Assembly: GCA_005406025.1 (NCBI GenBank)
Contig: BGZK01000880.1
Span: forward strand, 1-64,000
Direction of reading: 5' to 3'
Source: Eumeta japonica
Taxonomy: Eukaryota; Arthropoda; Insecta; Lepidoptera; Psychidae
Length of the DNA stretch: 64,000 nucleotides
This document shows positions 24,531 to 36,103 of the stretch, in pieces. A program made the position numbers and the translations under genes. The notes beneath the pieces were generated by a model. It saw only the letters and a program-made list of their open reading frames with translations, was not told the DNA's origin and did no database searches. Numbering within the stretch: position 1 is the first letter of the stretch; every line of letters starts with the position of its first letter.

Positions 24531-25520
24531 CATTCATAATCACCTTCTTTTTTAGAACAACTTTGCCAAAGTAACTACAACAAAAATATGTTAATAAAAA
24601 AACACTTATAAGAAATTTAGACGCTTGCCTGCAACATGCATCAACATGCAGCATGCAACCCCACGCTGACCCTCAAATCTGTCCCTCCACTACGAATCTC
24701 TATCCAAATAATTGAATATTGATTCGAGAGAATTGATAGATAACTAAGCATGTGTTATTTTTTAATTATCTTAGTCCGCTAATCGTTATATTGTTATTTC
24801 TACGTACGTTTCATGTTATGGTGAGTTGCACGCTGCATGTTAATGCATGTTGCAGGAAAGCGTTTATTATGAATTTCCGCGAATTAACACCTTGCACAAA
24901 AAATAAGAAATTTAGATACAACTTTAAAAAATGCTTAGAGAAAAATTCGATCGAATTCGAATTCTGATCCGCGTTCGGACTGTGAAATGTATTGTTCTTA
25001 AAGAGCTTATCTAGTCACTCACCTACAAATGACACTTGATGTTGCCAGTGATGTAAAGGTCGCCGATAGTATGATTAAATTAGTGTCTGATTCTCCATGT
25101 GTGCTCCACACACCTCTAAACAAACAAGGCAAACCAAAGCAAATTATGGCATAAACGATACGCAATATCACTTGCAGATTCGCAGGTTGTTGACTGTCAG
25201 GGTAAGTTTCCCTGTTAACCTTTTTGAAACCTCATTCTGGACTCCTTATTCAGAGAACTCGGGGAATATCATTACAAAAAAGTCTCTATAGTAAAAAAAT
25301 TAAAAACAGCGAAAAATCAAAATACCTGCAGCTTCAGTGAAAGTTCGCGACCGAATGCAGCTATGCGACGCGGATAACTTCTGGCCGCGCGTCGCGCTTG
25401 GCAACGTAAAGCTGGGTGGCGCGGCATCACGCAATGCTAAAAGGTTGTCAGTTCGTGAATTTTTAATATATGTTCTAAGCTGTTTTCCTCAGAAACGGCT
25501 ACTTAAATGACTATGGTTTA
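24531..25520 (+). repeat. Paired 0.9-kb dispersed repeat, copy 1
   Basis: Shares, in order, with 55918-56782: CTTTGCCAAAGTAACTA, CGAATTCGAATTCTG, GTCGCCGATAGTAT, TTGTTGACTGTCAGGGT, AAACAGCGAA and CAGAAAC-GCTACTT. No coding capacity. The 24752 and 25097 frames here are chance. Confidence 0.75.
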
Positions 25521-26140
25521 TTTGGCATCACCAATATAAAAATTCACAGTGTAAATATTATCCTAGCCCAGTCATAGTAGACCTATCTGTCTTTATGTCA
25601 CAACCCGTTTATTGTATTATTCTATGTTATTCTCGCATATTTATATTCATTTTTGAAAGAAAAATGCGATCCACTGCGAGTTGAGTCCGCGTAGAAAAAG
25701 GTCCGTATTAAAAATCGTTGCATTATTCCATTATAAATTATTGTATTAATCTTCACTCTTTGTTAGCTGTAACTGAAACAAAAAGTCATCATAAGCTAAA
25801 ATTTAACTCTTCTCTTTCGTATAAGTTAGCTACCGCAGTAATCGCGTTCATTACTTCTCTCTTCTCTGTCAAATTAAGCAACACATCTTATACATGCACA
25901 TTTTCTCTGCACCAATACCTCCTGTTTCCCGTGGAAATTTAAAGGCTTCTACAGAAAACAGAATGCGTTTTTTAATCTACGAGTGAGAGTTTATTTTCTG
26001 CGTTTTTTTTCAATGGTCACGAAGTTGCGAAGGAATTCTCGATTCTTTTACACCGATTTCTTTTAACCTATCAGTTCGCAAATTATTAAATATATACACT
26101 GGTATTTCTCAAATCGAATTCTTAAATTTTCTAATTTGTC
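25521..26140. other. AT-rich non-coding stretch
   Basis: No supported gene or repeat. Confidence 0.5.
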
Positions 26141-26144
26141 CCCA

Positions 26145-26690
26145 AAGTTAAACCCAAAAAAACCGGCTAAGTGTGTGTCACGGCACGCGCGGTGTAGGGT
26201 CTTGTAAATACTCGTCACAATATACGAACTTAAAAGGGCGCTTTTTATTTCATACTATGAACATACTAATTGAGCTCACGGTTTAACGGTTAATAACATC
26301 TAAAACTCCACATATACGGAAGGTAAGAGTGTTATGACTTATATTTCTTAACTTTACATAGTTTATAAACTTATATTTACTACCGGGTTTACACAACTAA
26401 CAACTTCATCTAAATAATTTTCAATGGAATTTATATGAAATTTTGCTTTGTACTTCAAGTACATTTTATAAGTTGGTCGATTATTATTCATTAACTAGTA
26501 AAGCCTATTTCGCTGTTAGAGTTTTCCTTTTAACTTCATTACGCATATTACTGCCTTAAATTTTTTCACATATCTAAAGATGACCATTTAGCTGGGGAGG
26601 TATTTGAATATAACAAAAAATACCATTTTTAAGCTTAATTTTTCGCAAACGGATCCCGAGAATCGAAAAACGGTTTTTACACGCCGACAA
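26145..26690 (+). repeat. Dispersed repeat beginning AAAACCGGCTAAGTG
   Basis: AAAAAAACCGGCTAAGTGTG, then GCACGCGCGGTGTAGGGTC resembles the widespread moth repeat that starts AAAACCGGCCAAGTGCGAG. Its end merges with the next tandem array, so its right border is uncertain. Confidence 0.5.
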
Positions 26691-27240
26691 ATCACTGTCT
26701 ATTGTTTTACTGCCTGTCTGTCTGTATGTCTTCTTATAACTCAAGAACTTCTCGAACCATCGAAATGAAAATTGGTATACAACAATAAAATGTAGTTGCG
26801 CACATGATAGATCACTGTCTATTGTTTTACTGCCTGTCTGTCTGTATGTCTTCTTATAACTCAAGAACTTCTCGAACCATCGAAATGAAAATTGGTGTAC
26901 AACAATAAAATGTAGTTGCTCACATGATAGGCCGCTGTCTGTTATTTTACTGTGTGTCTATCTGTCTGTGTGTGTTTTAATAACGTAAAAACGGTTTGAC
27001 CGACTATGATTAAAATTGATATACAGTAAGAACATTTGATTTTGTAAATGTTAGACTATCGTTTTCCGGTTTGTCTGTTTGTCTGTCTGTACGTTTTTCT
27101 TTTCTATAACTTAAAAAAGGTTTCACTGATCTTGATGAAAATTTGTGTACCGACAGTAAGAACATGTGATTGCATAAATAATAGGTGACTGTCTATCTGT
27201 TTTTTGGAATGTGTGTATGTGTTTTTTATAACTTATGTAC
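26691..27240 (+). repeat. About 120-bp tandem array, five units
   Basis: The unit starts ATCACTGTCTATTGTTTTAC, then CTGCCTGTCTGTCTGTATGT, then TCGAACCATCGAAATGAAAA. The first two units (26691, 26811) are nearly identical at exactly 120 bp; three more (about 26931, 27051, 27183) are diverged. The minus-strand frame at 26574-26864 encodes a duplicated YKKTYRQTGSKTIDSDLS and is repeat-derived. Confidence 0.85.
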
Positions 27241-28030
27241 AGCTGTATTTTTTATTAGTTAGTTTGTTAATATAAATAAATAAAAACATAAAGATGCAAT
27301 ACAGAATATTTAATTTATGTTCAATGAGGCATGAGGCTCGAGGCGTATGGTTGTTTTTTAAGTGACCTCTAACATATAATAGGGTGTACCTTAGGTCTAA
27401 ATTACCTGTTTTATCAATTGAGACATATGATAAACATTGTACATGATTACAGTGTAATTAATGGGCGCCAACCGACAGCAAGTGCCGAAAAAGATATATA
27501 ATCAAACTTAATGATGTTCCCAAGCAAATGTTGTACAAAGAGATTAAGGTAGGTACCTGATTTTGAATATTGAAATGGGATCACTTCCCACCTATATTTG
27601 TTCTTGGTCTCTCATCTGTGATGAAACCTCGGCAATAGGCAGTGCAGGCAAATATGTTAGAAGAAATGTTGCGGGCTGAGGCTGTCTCAGCAATGGAACA
27701 TTGTGCATTCTCAAACAGCCGTTTGCGTATCCAGATATCCGACATCCACTCTTGCGGGAGTGAAAAACAAGGATCCTAGAACTACCATAGACACGTGCCA
27801 TCGATGATAACCGGTATACCAGATTTCACAAATCACTTCTCTGAAGAAAACATCGCATTTTACCCGTTACTTAGGAGGATCCCACGATAATTACTTATAT
27901 TAGACAGGAGAAGATTGACTGGTTATAAAATATACTATAAACATTTCGATATGGCGTCATCTGCACATTTGTGCTATTACAGATTTTAAAACTTCTTCCA
28001 CTTATATAAACCTACATCAACTCCGAGTAA
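27241..28030. other. Non-coding stretch
   Basis: A GC-richer patch at 27590-27800 has open frames on both strands (minus 69 codons; plus reads ICSWSLICDETSAIGSAGKY), with no recognised family. It may be old transposon coding sequence. Confidence 0.3.
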
Positions 28031-28039
28031 TATAGCCTA

Positions 28040-28420
28040 AATTTTATTTTGGTAGTAACTCCATTGAAATCAGAACCGTGAGCGGTAGCGGAATCGATAG
28101 TCGAGACCGGATGAGGACGGAATCGAGAACGAAATCGTGGTTGGAATCGAGTGCGGGATTAAAATTACAACCAAAAGCATGTTCGGAATAGGAATAAAGA
28201 ACGGTGCCGCGGTTAGAAATTAGAGCGGGGTTTCTTAACCCTAATCTACTTAGTCCGAGACCGGGTTCTGAATTAAAAACGAGACTGCGATCAAAGTCAA
28301 AAGTGAGACAAATCGGTATCAAAATCAGGATTGGGATTGAGATCGCAAACGGTCGATACATCAGATAAAGGAATGTGTTCAAAGTCCACGCGGGCGAAGC
28401 CGCGGGCAGAAGCTAGTATC
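28040..28420 (-). repeat. CCCGTGGAC/(TCCCGN)n repeat, copy 3, inverted
   Basis: Minus strand begins CTTCTGCCCGCGGCTTCGCC then CGCGTGGACTTTGAACAC, CATTCCTTTATCTGATG and the hexamer tract. The 112-codon frame here is repeat-derived. The head block is the best preserved of the copies. Confidence 0.8.
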
Positions 28421-28559
28421 TAATATATTTACACTATAAGAAAAAAAAATTCATCCCCACTTTAAAATGTTGGTGGGGTATATTAAAAAAATAATTTTAT
28501 ATTTTCATATCATATTATATTGAAATTTTATCACTTCGTTGGCATAGTTAAAATGTATA

Positions 28560-28830
28560 CCCGTAACAAAACGACGTAAGTATCGTGAAGATACGCACTT
28601 TTGCTAGTGCTTTTTAATTTTCACTATTTTCAGAGTATTAGTCGACATACCTACTTGTTTTTCTAGTTATAGGTGACTAAAGTGCTTATACTTTTTATAT
28701 GCGGGAAACATGGAAAAAAATGTTATAAAGTTGTTTTTTCATCTATAGTACATTTCTTTCTAGTAACGGCTTCGGAACCCTACATCCACAATGGTCCGAT
28801 ATGCTCTTGGCCAATTTTTTGATGTATATT
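28560..28830 (+). repeat. AGGGTTCCG-ended repeat, 3' partial copy
   Basis: Shares TAGTTATAGGTGACTAAAG, GCGGGAAACATGGAAAA, GGCTTCGGAACCCTACAT and ATGCTCTTGGCC with the end of the 14641 copy, same orientation. The 5' half is missing. Confidence 0.75.
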
Positions 28831-29620
28831 TGAAATCCGAGAAATGACTTACTCTCGAATATTGAATGTTAAACTATGGAACTCAAGTGAGCTATCATTA
28901 GATATATCAGAAAATATTCACATTTGCAATCGTTTTAGTAATTTGAATATTATTACCTTTTTATTATTGGTCGAGTGATAAGTACTTATTTGCAGTGATA
29001 TTGCCATTATAGTATAATGAGTTTTATAATACATTAAAGCTTTCTTTAGACCCTGTTATTAAGTATAACATCTCATTGACAGACCAATCGGAAAAACTCG
29101 TTTGCCTTCGCACTATTTTTGGAACTCATTAAAGTCTCCGTAGTTTGCTTTGTCGTACAACTAAAGCAGACAGATATTTTACGGACTATGAAGATTCGAG
29201 AAAATTTTCTCTCTTTCGTGATGCTGACAAATGGCTATACGATGTCTCCTTTAGATATCTCTAAATAAACAGAAATAAATTGAATCTAGATCTATTAAAC
29301 ATACATAACTTTGAAAACATGTTTAATTGTATTTAGGAAATATAATGCAAATCGACAATACTCGAATAAACGTACCTACTATAATTATAAATGAAACATT
29401 TGCTTTTTCTGAGTAATTGTAGAAATACTGCTAGCTGCACAACGTGCCTGAGCACGGTGTAGCTGGTGAAGTTCTACAATAGAGTTCGATAGGTATTACA
29501 GTAACATATACATTTTGTTCGGATCGTTTGATAAATGAGTGTTTATTTCAATGCTGACCTTTCCGGAAAAGGTCGGTAAGGGTCGCCTTGAAAAATCCTA
29601 TGCAGATTTAATTGGTTGTA
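28831..29620. other. AT-rich stretch between repeats
   Basis: No supported gene. The two AGGGTTCCG-type copies on either side are in opposite orientation. Confidence 0.5.
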
Positions 29621-29624
29621 CATT

Positions 29625-30365
29625 AAAAAACTGGCCAAGAGCATGTCTGATCAAGTTCAATATAGGGTTTCGAAGCCGTTACTACAAAAAAATGCACTAC
29701 GGATGGAAAAACACTTTTTTCTTTGTTTCCCAAACATAATAAGTATAAGCACTTCAGTCGCCTACAACTGGAGAAACGAGTAGGTGTGTCGACTATTACT
29801 CTTGAGTTAGAGTAAACTAAAAAGCGGCAGTAAAAAAAAGTATCGTCATGGCACTTACGTACTTTTTTTGAGAAACGCAGTTTTTCGGCAATAACTCGAA
29901 AACGGTATATCCGATCCTTTATATCCGATTCGTTACTTTTGTAGTTTTTTTCATATTTTTTGGACTTACGATTTAAAAAACAAAGGGGGGACATAATTTA
30001 TTCTACTTTCGGAGCGATTATTCCCGAAAATAATCACTTAATCAAAACAGTTGCCTAGAAACCTTATATCTTTAAAAGAACTGTCGAAATATGTGCCAAA
30101 CTTTGATGTTTGCTAAGAAAAATTGTTTTTCTCCTTCTATTTCGTTTATGGAGTGTCCTCCTACAAATATTTCTTTTTATTACTATATTTAACTGCTAAA
30201 CTAAGTAGCAGCTTATACAAGAAACCTACACTTTAAATTTCATCAATATGCATTTTGTAGTTTTTGGGTAAAATGCCAGTGACATACGGATGGACGGACG
30301 GACGTGACGTACAAGACAAAACTATAAGAGTTCCATTTTTGCCAATTTAGCTCAGAACCCTAAAA
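29625..30365 (-). repeat. AGGGTTCCG-ended repeat, full copy 2, inverted
   Basis: Reverse-complement order of the 14641 copy: TGGCCAAGAGCATG, AGGGTTTCGAAGCCG, GTCGCCTACAACTGG, AACGCAGTTTTTCGGCAATA, TTTTTTGGACTTACG, then ATGGACGGACGGACG and CTCAGAACCCTA. The two open frames at 29539-29739 and 29623-29994 fall in it and are not genes. Confidence 0.75.
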
Positions 30366-30399
30366 AAGACCAAATTATAAACACCCGAAACCGACGCAC

Positions 30400-30530
30400 T
30401 TGCACGAAAAAATTGATGGTTGTCAGCAAAGTAAGATAGTGTCATACAGAGATCGTACTGTCTGGAAATCTATAGGCTCTGCCAGCCCTTCTAGGGAATA
30501 GACGAGAGTTTATATTATTATTATTATCTC
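30400..30530 (-). repeat. Short repeat headed by (AAT)n, copy 1 (minus)
   Basis: Minus strand: (AAT)n, TATAAACTCTCGTCTATTCC, CTAGAAGGGCTGGCAGAGCC, TATAGATTTCC. The same order appears on the plus strand at 58605-58700. Confidence 0.6.
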
Positions 30531-32520
30531 ATTGCTTAATTAACAAATGAACTTGGATAGCATAGGGTAACAGACCTCTTTACTAACAGAATAAACCTAT
30601 TTTTTATAATTATTTTAGACGAAATTTTCATTTAAATTATCTATAGTATATAAAAATTTATTAGGTACATAAAAATGTGTTATAATCACATATTTTCATT
30701 CTTCATGAAAGTTTATGAAAACGATGATTAAAATACAATTTTTATGTCATACCTAAGCAATAATAAGATAATTATTGTAACTGTAACTACACCACAAAAA
30801 GACAGTTTTTTATAAGTTCATTAATAAACAGAGCAACATTTTGATCTGTCAAAGAAGTGTTATAGATTACTTTGCAAAATTATAATTACGACATACTCAA
30901 TTGTAAAATCACCATGATAATAAAAAAAAGACTCAAAATACTTTTGCAAGATCTCTCCGCATCCTTATACATTTCTATACTTCACCGGTCATGTCATGAC
31001 TTGGACTCGCTTTTTGCATCCAGGTATTTTCTATTTCACTCTAATAAGGTTAAATTTTTATTTAATTAATTGCAATGCAAGAACCTTCTGCATTATATTT
31101 TTTTGTATCTAAAGCTTTACAGATTAATTGAACACTAAGCCACTTTTATGGTCTAACGATTTTATACGGTGTCAAAGCAATATTGAAGGCCAATATTCGA
31201 TATTTATGTAATTTTAGATCAAACGGATCACCTTCGGCATTCGCCGAAAGCTCGGCCTCGACGCCCTTTGCGTCACTCCCACGCGACATGTGGCCGAGTT
31301 CAACGTCTCTTTAAATCGGTTTCGGCGCCCTCTGTAACAAATAAATCTTATTGTACAAGTCATGTAAGTCAGTCCAAAAACGCAATTCCACTTTGGGATC
31401 CAAATTTTAGTTATTATGGGTTGTAATACTGTTATGTTATTATCTAATCGTTATGTAGCATCTATCTAGTAAAGTACACAAACTGATAAATAATATCATC
31501 CGTAATTTATGCTCTAGAATAGTAATTTATATAATTAAAATTTCTCATAACATAATATGAAATGATAAATTCCCCAAATGGTTCAATTATGTTTTTCCTA
31601 ATTTGTGCATGAGAATTTATTAAACTAAATTGACCTAAGGATGCCATCTGTTGACGTTTATGTGTAACATGAGAGAATGATTTAATTAATAGTCGTAGAG
31701 GTTTTCTACTTGTGATAAGAGATGACATGAAATACATATGGACTCTGACTATTTTTTTATATGAAAACCAGCACTTTTAAAACTTGAATTAATTTACACA
31801 AATTATTGGTAATGCAGTAACATTTGTGCATTACGCGCTGACTGCATAATAAACGCAAAACTTAAGTCACACATAGAAGGGTAAAGGAATAGCGACTAGT
31901 AATGATAAAATTTAAAAGTTTCACGCCATCTCAATACCAACAAACTCAAAAGTTACTTTGTTTTTTTTTTTTAACATGGTAATAATGAATAAGCATTCTA
32001 ATGCAACTGCAAAGTTGTTAGCCATTTTTATACATAGCTTTAAAAAACACAATGTTGCATAGTAACATTCATTTTTGAGGTTATTGGTTTTGTTGACGTT
32101 GATTACACAAAACGATACAATGACGTTTGCAAGACTATTTATCATTTTTTCACTAGAACAATCTGTATGATACGAAATAACTTCTTTGTATACAAGTGAT
32201 CTTTCACTATGAATTGTGCACTGAATAAAATTAGAATCTAATATTATCAATTTTACATTGACATGTAAAGGATTATGGTTCTTTTTTATAACAATGATTT
32301 TTTAGTATGTCTAAAACGATAATTTCTATTTTTAGTTATTAATTCATTATTACTAGGATAAATTAACCAAGACTCATTAGAAAATTTTCTGACTGCATTG
32401 TAATTATTTAGACATTAATGTTATGTTGTAAATTTCTGTACATTTTTTGTTGTACATTCTTAAGACAGTCAGTGTAATTTCTTTATAGCACCTTTCTAAA
32501 TTTCACTCATGGTCGTAAAA
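30531..32520. other. AT-rich stretch with one GC-rich island
   Basis: 31195-31335 is GC-rich and includes TTCGGCATTCGCCGAAAGCT (with a CGGC/GCCG stem) and TGTGGCCGAGTTCAACGTC. No coding frame there. The rest holds short chance frames, including the 109-codon minus frame at 31921-32250, which is not recognised. Confidence 0.4.
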
Positions 32521-32537
32521 CTTAACTCTACAAATGT

Positions 32538-32880
32538 TCATAATTTAGACCGTAACATTGTAAGGGATAAATTGTATTCGTCGTATCCAAGGAAAAAAAA
32601 GTTAAAGCTTGCAACGATAAACGTTAATGCATTACCTTCACGATTGTTTTCCATAAATTTTGGGCTAATGTAATTATTTACGGCTAATGTTTTGTAGGTA
32701 TCGTAGTTCCAAATGATATGAAAACCATGAATTCTAACAACACCAAAGAAATTTTCCAATAGGTCTTGATTGAAACTTCCTAATAAAACTGTTCTCATTT
32801 TATATTCTTTTTGCAATCTTTTCAATATCAACTCGAAGTCGTCTGTACTTCCGATCCAGTTGTCGGTTGAAATAACACTA
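32538..32880 (-). pseudogene. P-element/THAP9-like transposase, C-terminal remnant
   Basis: Minus-strand frame reading STDNWIGSTDDFELILKRLQ, then MRTVLLGSFNQDLLENFFGV and VRIHGF, then YKTLAVNNYI. The block with NQDLLENFFGVVR corresponds to the conserved P-element/THAP9 C-terminal motif (SQD-LE-FFG-IR). It is AT-rich and AT-rich neighbours of the same strand (up to 33103) are unrecognisable, so only the tail survives. Could also belong to a related host gene, but no upstream exons are visible. Confidence 0.55.
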
Positions 32881-33898
32881 GTTCATTGTCTTCTTGTTTG
32901 AAATTTAATAGATTTCAAAACTAGAAAAATTTGTTCCAGAATCTGAGGTGTGCTGACGTCCTACGATTACTACGATATTTAATATATCTTTCGATCTCAC
33001 TTTTTGTTGAAAGCAACTTATGATTAAACATAACTGATAGTTTAAATGAATGGATTTTCGGGTTTTCAAATATATTACTAAAAATTTTTTCTTTCTGCTT
33101 CACATGAAAATCTATAGTTATCTTATTTTATTCACTCGTATAAATACCAAGAAATATAAAGAAAACAAAAAAAGATCAATAAAAAATTAGAATAATGAAA
33201 TCCACTTCTATGTTTCACAACTCCATTGTCAAAGAAATTAGTAGGTACAGCACCATTCTTTATTACGTATGAGGATTTAGAGGGGGAGGGGGTCGAGCAT
33301 ATCTTATTTTTTCTTACAAGATTGAAATACCTTATTTTTTTTGTTAATAATTGTTAGCAACCGCAGTTAAAAAACAATACGTGATAGGATAAAATATAAA
33401 TATTCTTAATAAGCGATAAGTACAAATAAATAATTGGGAAATTTGAAGAATGTATTTATTTTTTTTCTTTTCAATGCAATTGTAATAGTGATAACGAAAC
33501 ATACAATAAAATTAACTACATAAACTGAGTGTAAGTATAAAAATCAGTAGCAAAATATTTACTTACAAATTAATCACTGGGATTTGGAAGCATTGATGTT
33601 TAGAAGAAATTACTGACAGCAAAAAAAAAAATAGTTCCAACTAACTTATTAGATGGGGTTAATAACAATTGAATCCCTTAAACCTTATCTTACGCTAATG
33701 CTAAAACTGCTTAAACTTATTGCTGCTGTTTTATTGAATATTGGGTGTGGTATTTTTTTTTAAGTTCTTTCTGGCTCTGACGTATTTGATGACGTCTGTT
33801 AATTTGTTTAATTCTTTATTTTTATTGTTTTTGCATTTGATTTTTACACATCGTCTTTTAAACACGTGTCTATTCTTAAAGTTTAAGTTTTTCTTAAA

Positions 33899-34219
33899 AT
33901 GAATTTAATTCTTAAAAGTCTATCTTGTGATAACTTCATCTATTTAAGTTTTTTGAATTATATTTTGGAGCGTCTACACAAATTTATTTCAAAAAAGTTA
34001 AATGCGCCTTATGTTTACGAAAAAATTGAAAACGAATATTACAAAAAGATTCGTGTAAAAGAAATAATTGTTTTGTTTTTAGTTATAAAAATTATGATGA
34101 AAACAGTATTTTGTATTGTAAATGTTAAAGAAAAATATGTTTCTATGCAAAAACAAACAGACTTTTGTACGTGGAGGCCAGGTACAATAAAGGTCAAGCT
34201 TCTGGTTTATTATGAGTAA
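33899..34219 (+). other. 106-codon frame, unrecognised
   Basis: MNLILKSLSCDNFIYLSFLN, then hydrophobic and Lys-rich sequence, ending VKLLVYYE. Composition mirrors the AT-rich DNA; one FCTWRPG stretch is less so. Probably chance, but the longest plus-strand frame between 30 and 35 kb. No signal peptide with a cleavage site evident. Confidence 0.15.
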
Positions 34220-35960
34220 ATAGAAATAAATTGTATTTACTCACGAGTTAATATTGTTACAAAATACAAAATTAATGATTTTTTTAAACCTGCAAAAAAC
34301 AACTAAAATAATCTAATTCTTTTTTGAGGTATTTTAGGAACTCTTTACGCATTTTAAATTTTTTAATTTTCCATTTTTCATTTGTTATTATATTTAGAAC
34401 TGATTATCTAAAGAATTTTTTTATTATTTTGAAAAAGGTTTGATTATTGAAATATCAGTTCCGTGCAAAGGTTGTCGTGGCATTTCAACATTTCGACATT
34501 TAGACATATATTCAAAATTTAATTTTAAATGTTGTTACGGTCAAAAATGGTGATCTAGGTATCATTATGTTTTGTGTTGTAAAAAAAAACCACTAAACAT
34601 ATATTATCTATTATTTATTTTTTCGAATTTAATGATTTACATATATAATGTATATCTGTATCTTGTATGTGTTTTTAGCAATTACAATGCAATGACTATT
34701 TAACCATTCTGCTTTTATTTCCTTGAAATGTTATAAAAATAAACAAGTAAATAAATAGTTTGTAAATTCATTTACTTGTATTTCACATTTACATGGCCTT
34801 TAATGGACAGTGCACGAAAATTTTTGTCAAGATTGGCAGCTTTGTTTATCATTGGTTTGATTCGGTAGTTGGCAATACATTATTGATGATTTAGTGTTTT
34901 GCATTATTAACAACGTTACCAACTTTATTGTTTGAACAGAAGATTTGCTGTTCTTTAATTTATAAACCTTTTTTTCATTTCACAATTTTCACTATGCTAG
35001 TATTATTTAAACAGTTTTCTACGACAAAACGACAAAAAATCTTAAAAAATGCTATATGCCAAATTTAAAAAGCACTTTCTTTACATTGCAGTTTATATTC
35101 TTTTTTCACAAAGTTTGTCCAGAGAATATAACTCAACTGGATACAAAATGGCGAATTTTTACCAAACATTTTAACCAAAGACGGCAAAATTGAGATGCAC
35201 CCAAATATAGTTTATGGCTACCATTTAGGTACGTGCTGCTATGAAAAAAGCCCTACTTTATAGCAGTGCCACTTAAATCATTTGTTTTTTATATAAAAAT
35301 GATAATAAAACAGTTATTAATATAATTATGTCATACTAATAGCTATTTTAGTAGTATTTTTTATTACTGCTCAAATTACTCAAGAAAATATCAACAGTAA
35401 CTATAAAGAAGTACCACATACAAAATTTCAAAAAACCAACTGCTGCAAATGTAGTAAAATTGAAAATAACTTTAAATTTAATAAAAATACATACAATATT
35501 AGGAAGGAAAATGAATCGAAAAACGCTAAAGAAAAACCAATCGAAGTTGAAAACGTAAATAATTATTTAGTTGTTTGTTTTTTTTTTTTCGTCATTTGTA
35601 ATTACTAAAATAAGAGTTTTGTACATAACTATTACGACGTAATAATTATACTAAAACAATCAATGTGAATTTTTTTCAACATTTACTCTGATTCTACGAA
35701 GAAAGTAATAATTCAGCCTTATTTTTCACAGACAATAAATCTAATATTTGGAGTTAACTGCGTCACTGTTTCCTCCTGTTTTTTTATTATTGGTGAATTG
35801 CAATTGCAACTTTTTATCCTTATAGAGTTGGCAACTCAGATGTACATTATTGAGGGAATAATAAAACAGTTCTAGTAAATAATTCGTAAAATTGTTTTCT
35901 ATTATTTGTAAAGTGTTGGTTTTAAAGTCGGTTCTAGTTAAGACCGTAACTTTTTTTTAA
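34220..35960. other. AT-rich upstream region of RMND5
   Basis: Very AT-rich, no gene seen. The presumed promoter and 5' UTR of RMND5 lie just before 35968 (GTCGGTTCTAGTTAAGACCG), without a clear TATA box or initiator. Confidence 0.4.
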
Positions 35961-35967
35961 AAGAAAT

Positions 35968-36103
35968 ATGGATTCGTGTCTGGGAGTCGAAGAAGATTTG
36001 GACAAGGCGATATCAAAATTCAAAGGGTTGAATGACCACGCAGAAAGAATATTAACTGATGCAGTTAGACAAATTCAAGACTTGAAGAAAGAAATATCCG
36101 AAA
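35968..36103 (+). CDS. Rmnd5: RMND5 exon 1
   Basis: Encodes the first 45 residues and ends in phase 1 before a GTATGT donor. The conserved start is followed by an amphipathic, coiled-coil-like helix ([18 protein letters not shown]). The open frame runs past the donor into the intron, but that extension has no family similarity. Confidence 0.9.

Noticed and set aside
26574..26864. Duplicated YKKTYRQTGSKT frame as a repeat-domain protein
   Set aside because: It is the reverse strand of a 120-bp tandem repeat (TGTCTGTCTG block) with no codon structure.
28044..28382. 112-codon minus-strand frame as a membrane protein
   Set aside because: It is produced by the hexamer tract of a dispersed repeat; the same frame type appears at 15545 and 21888.
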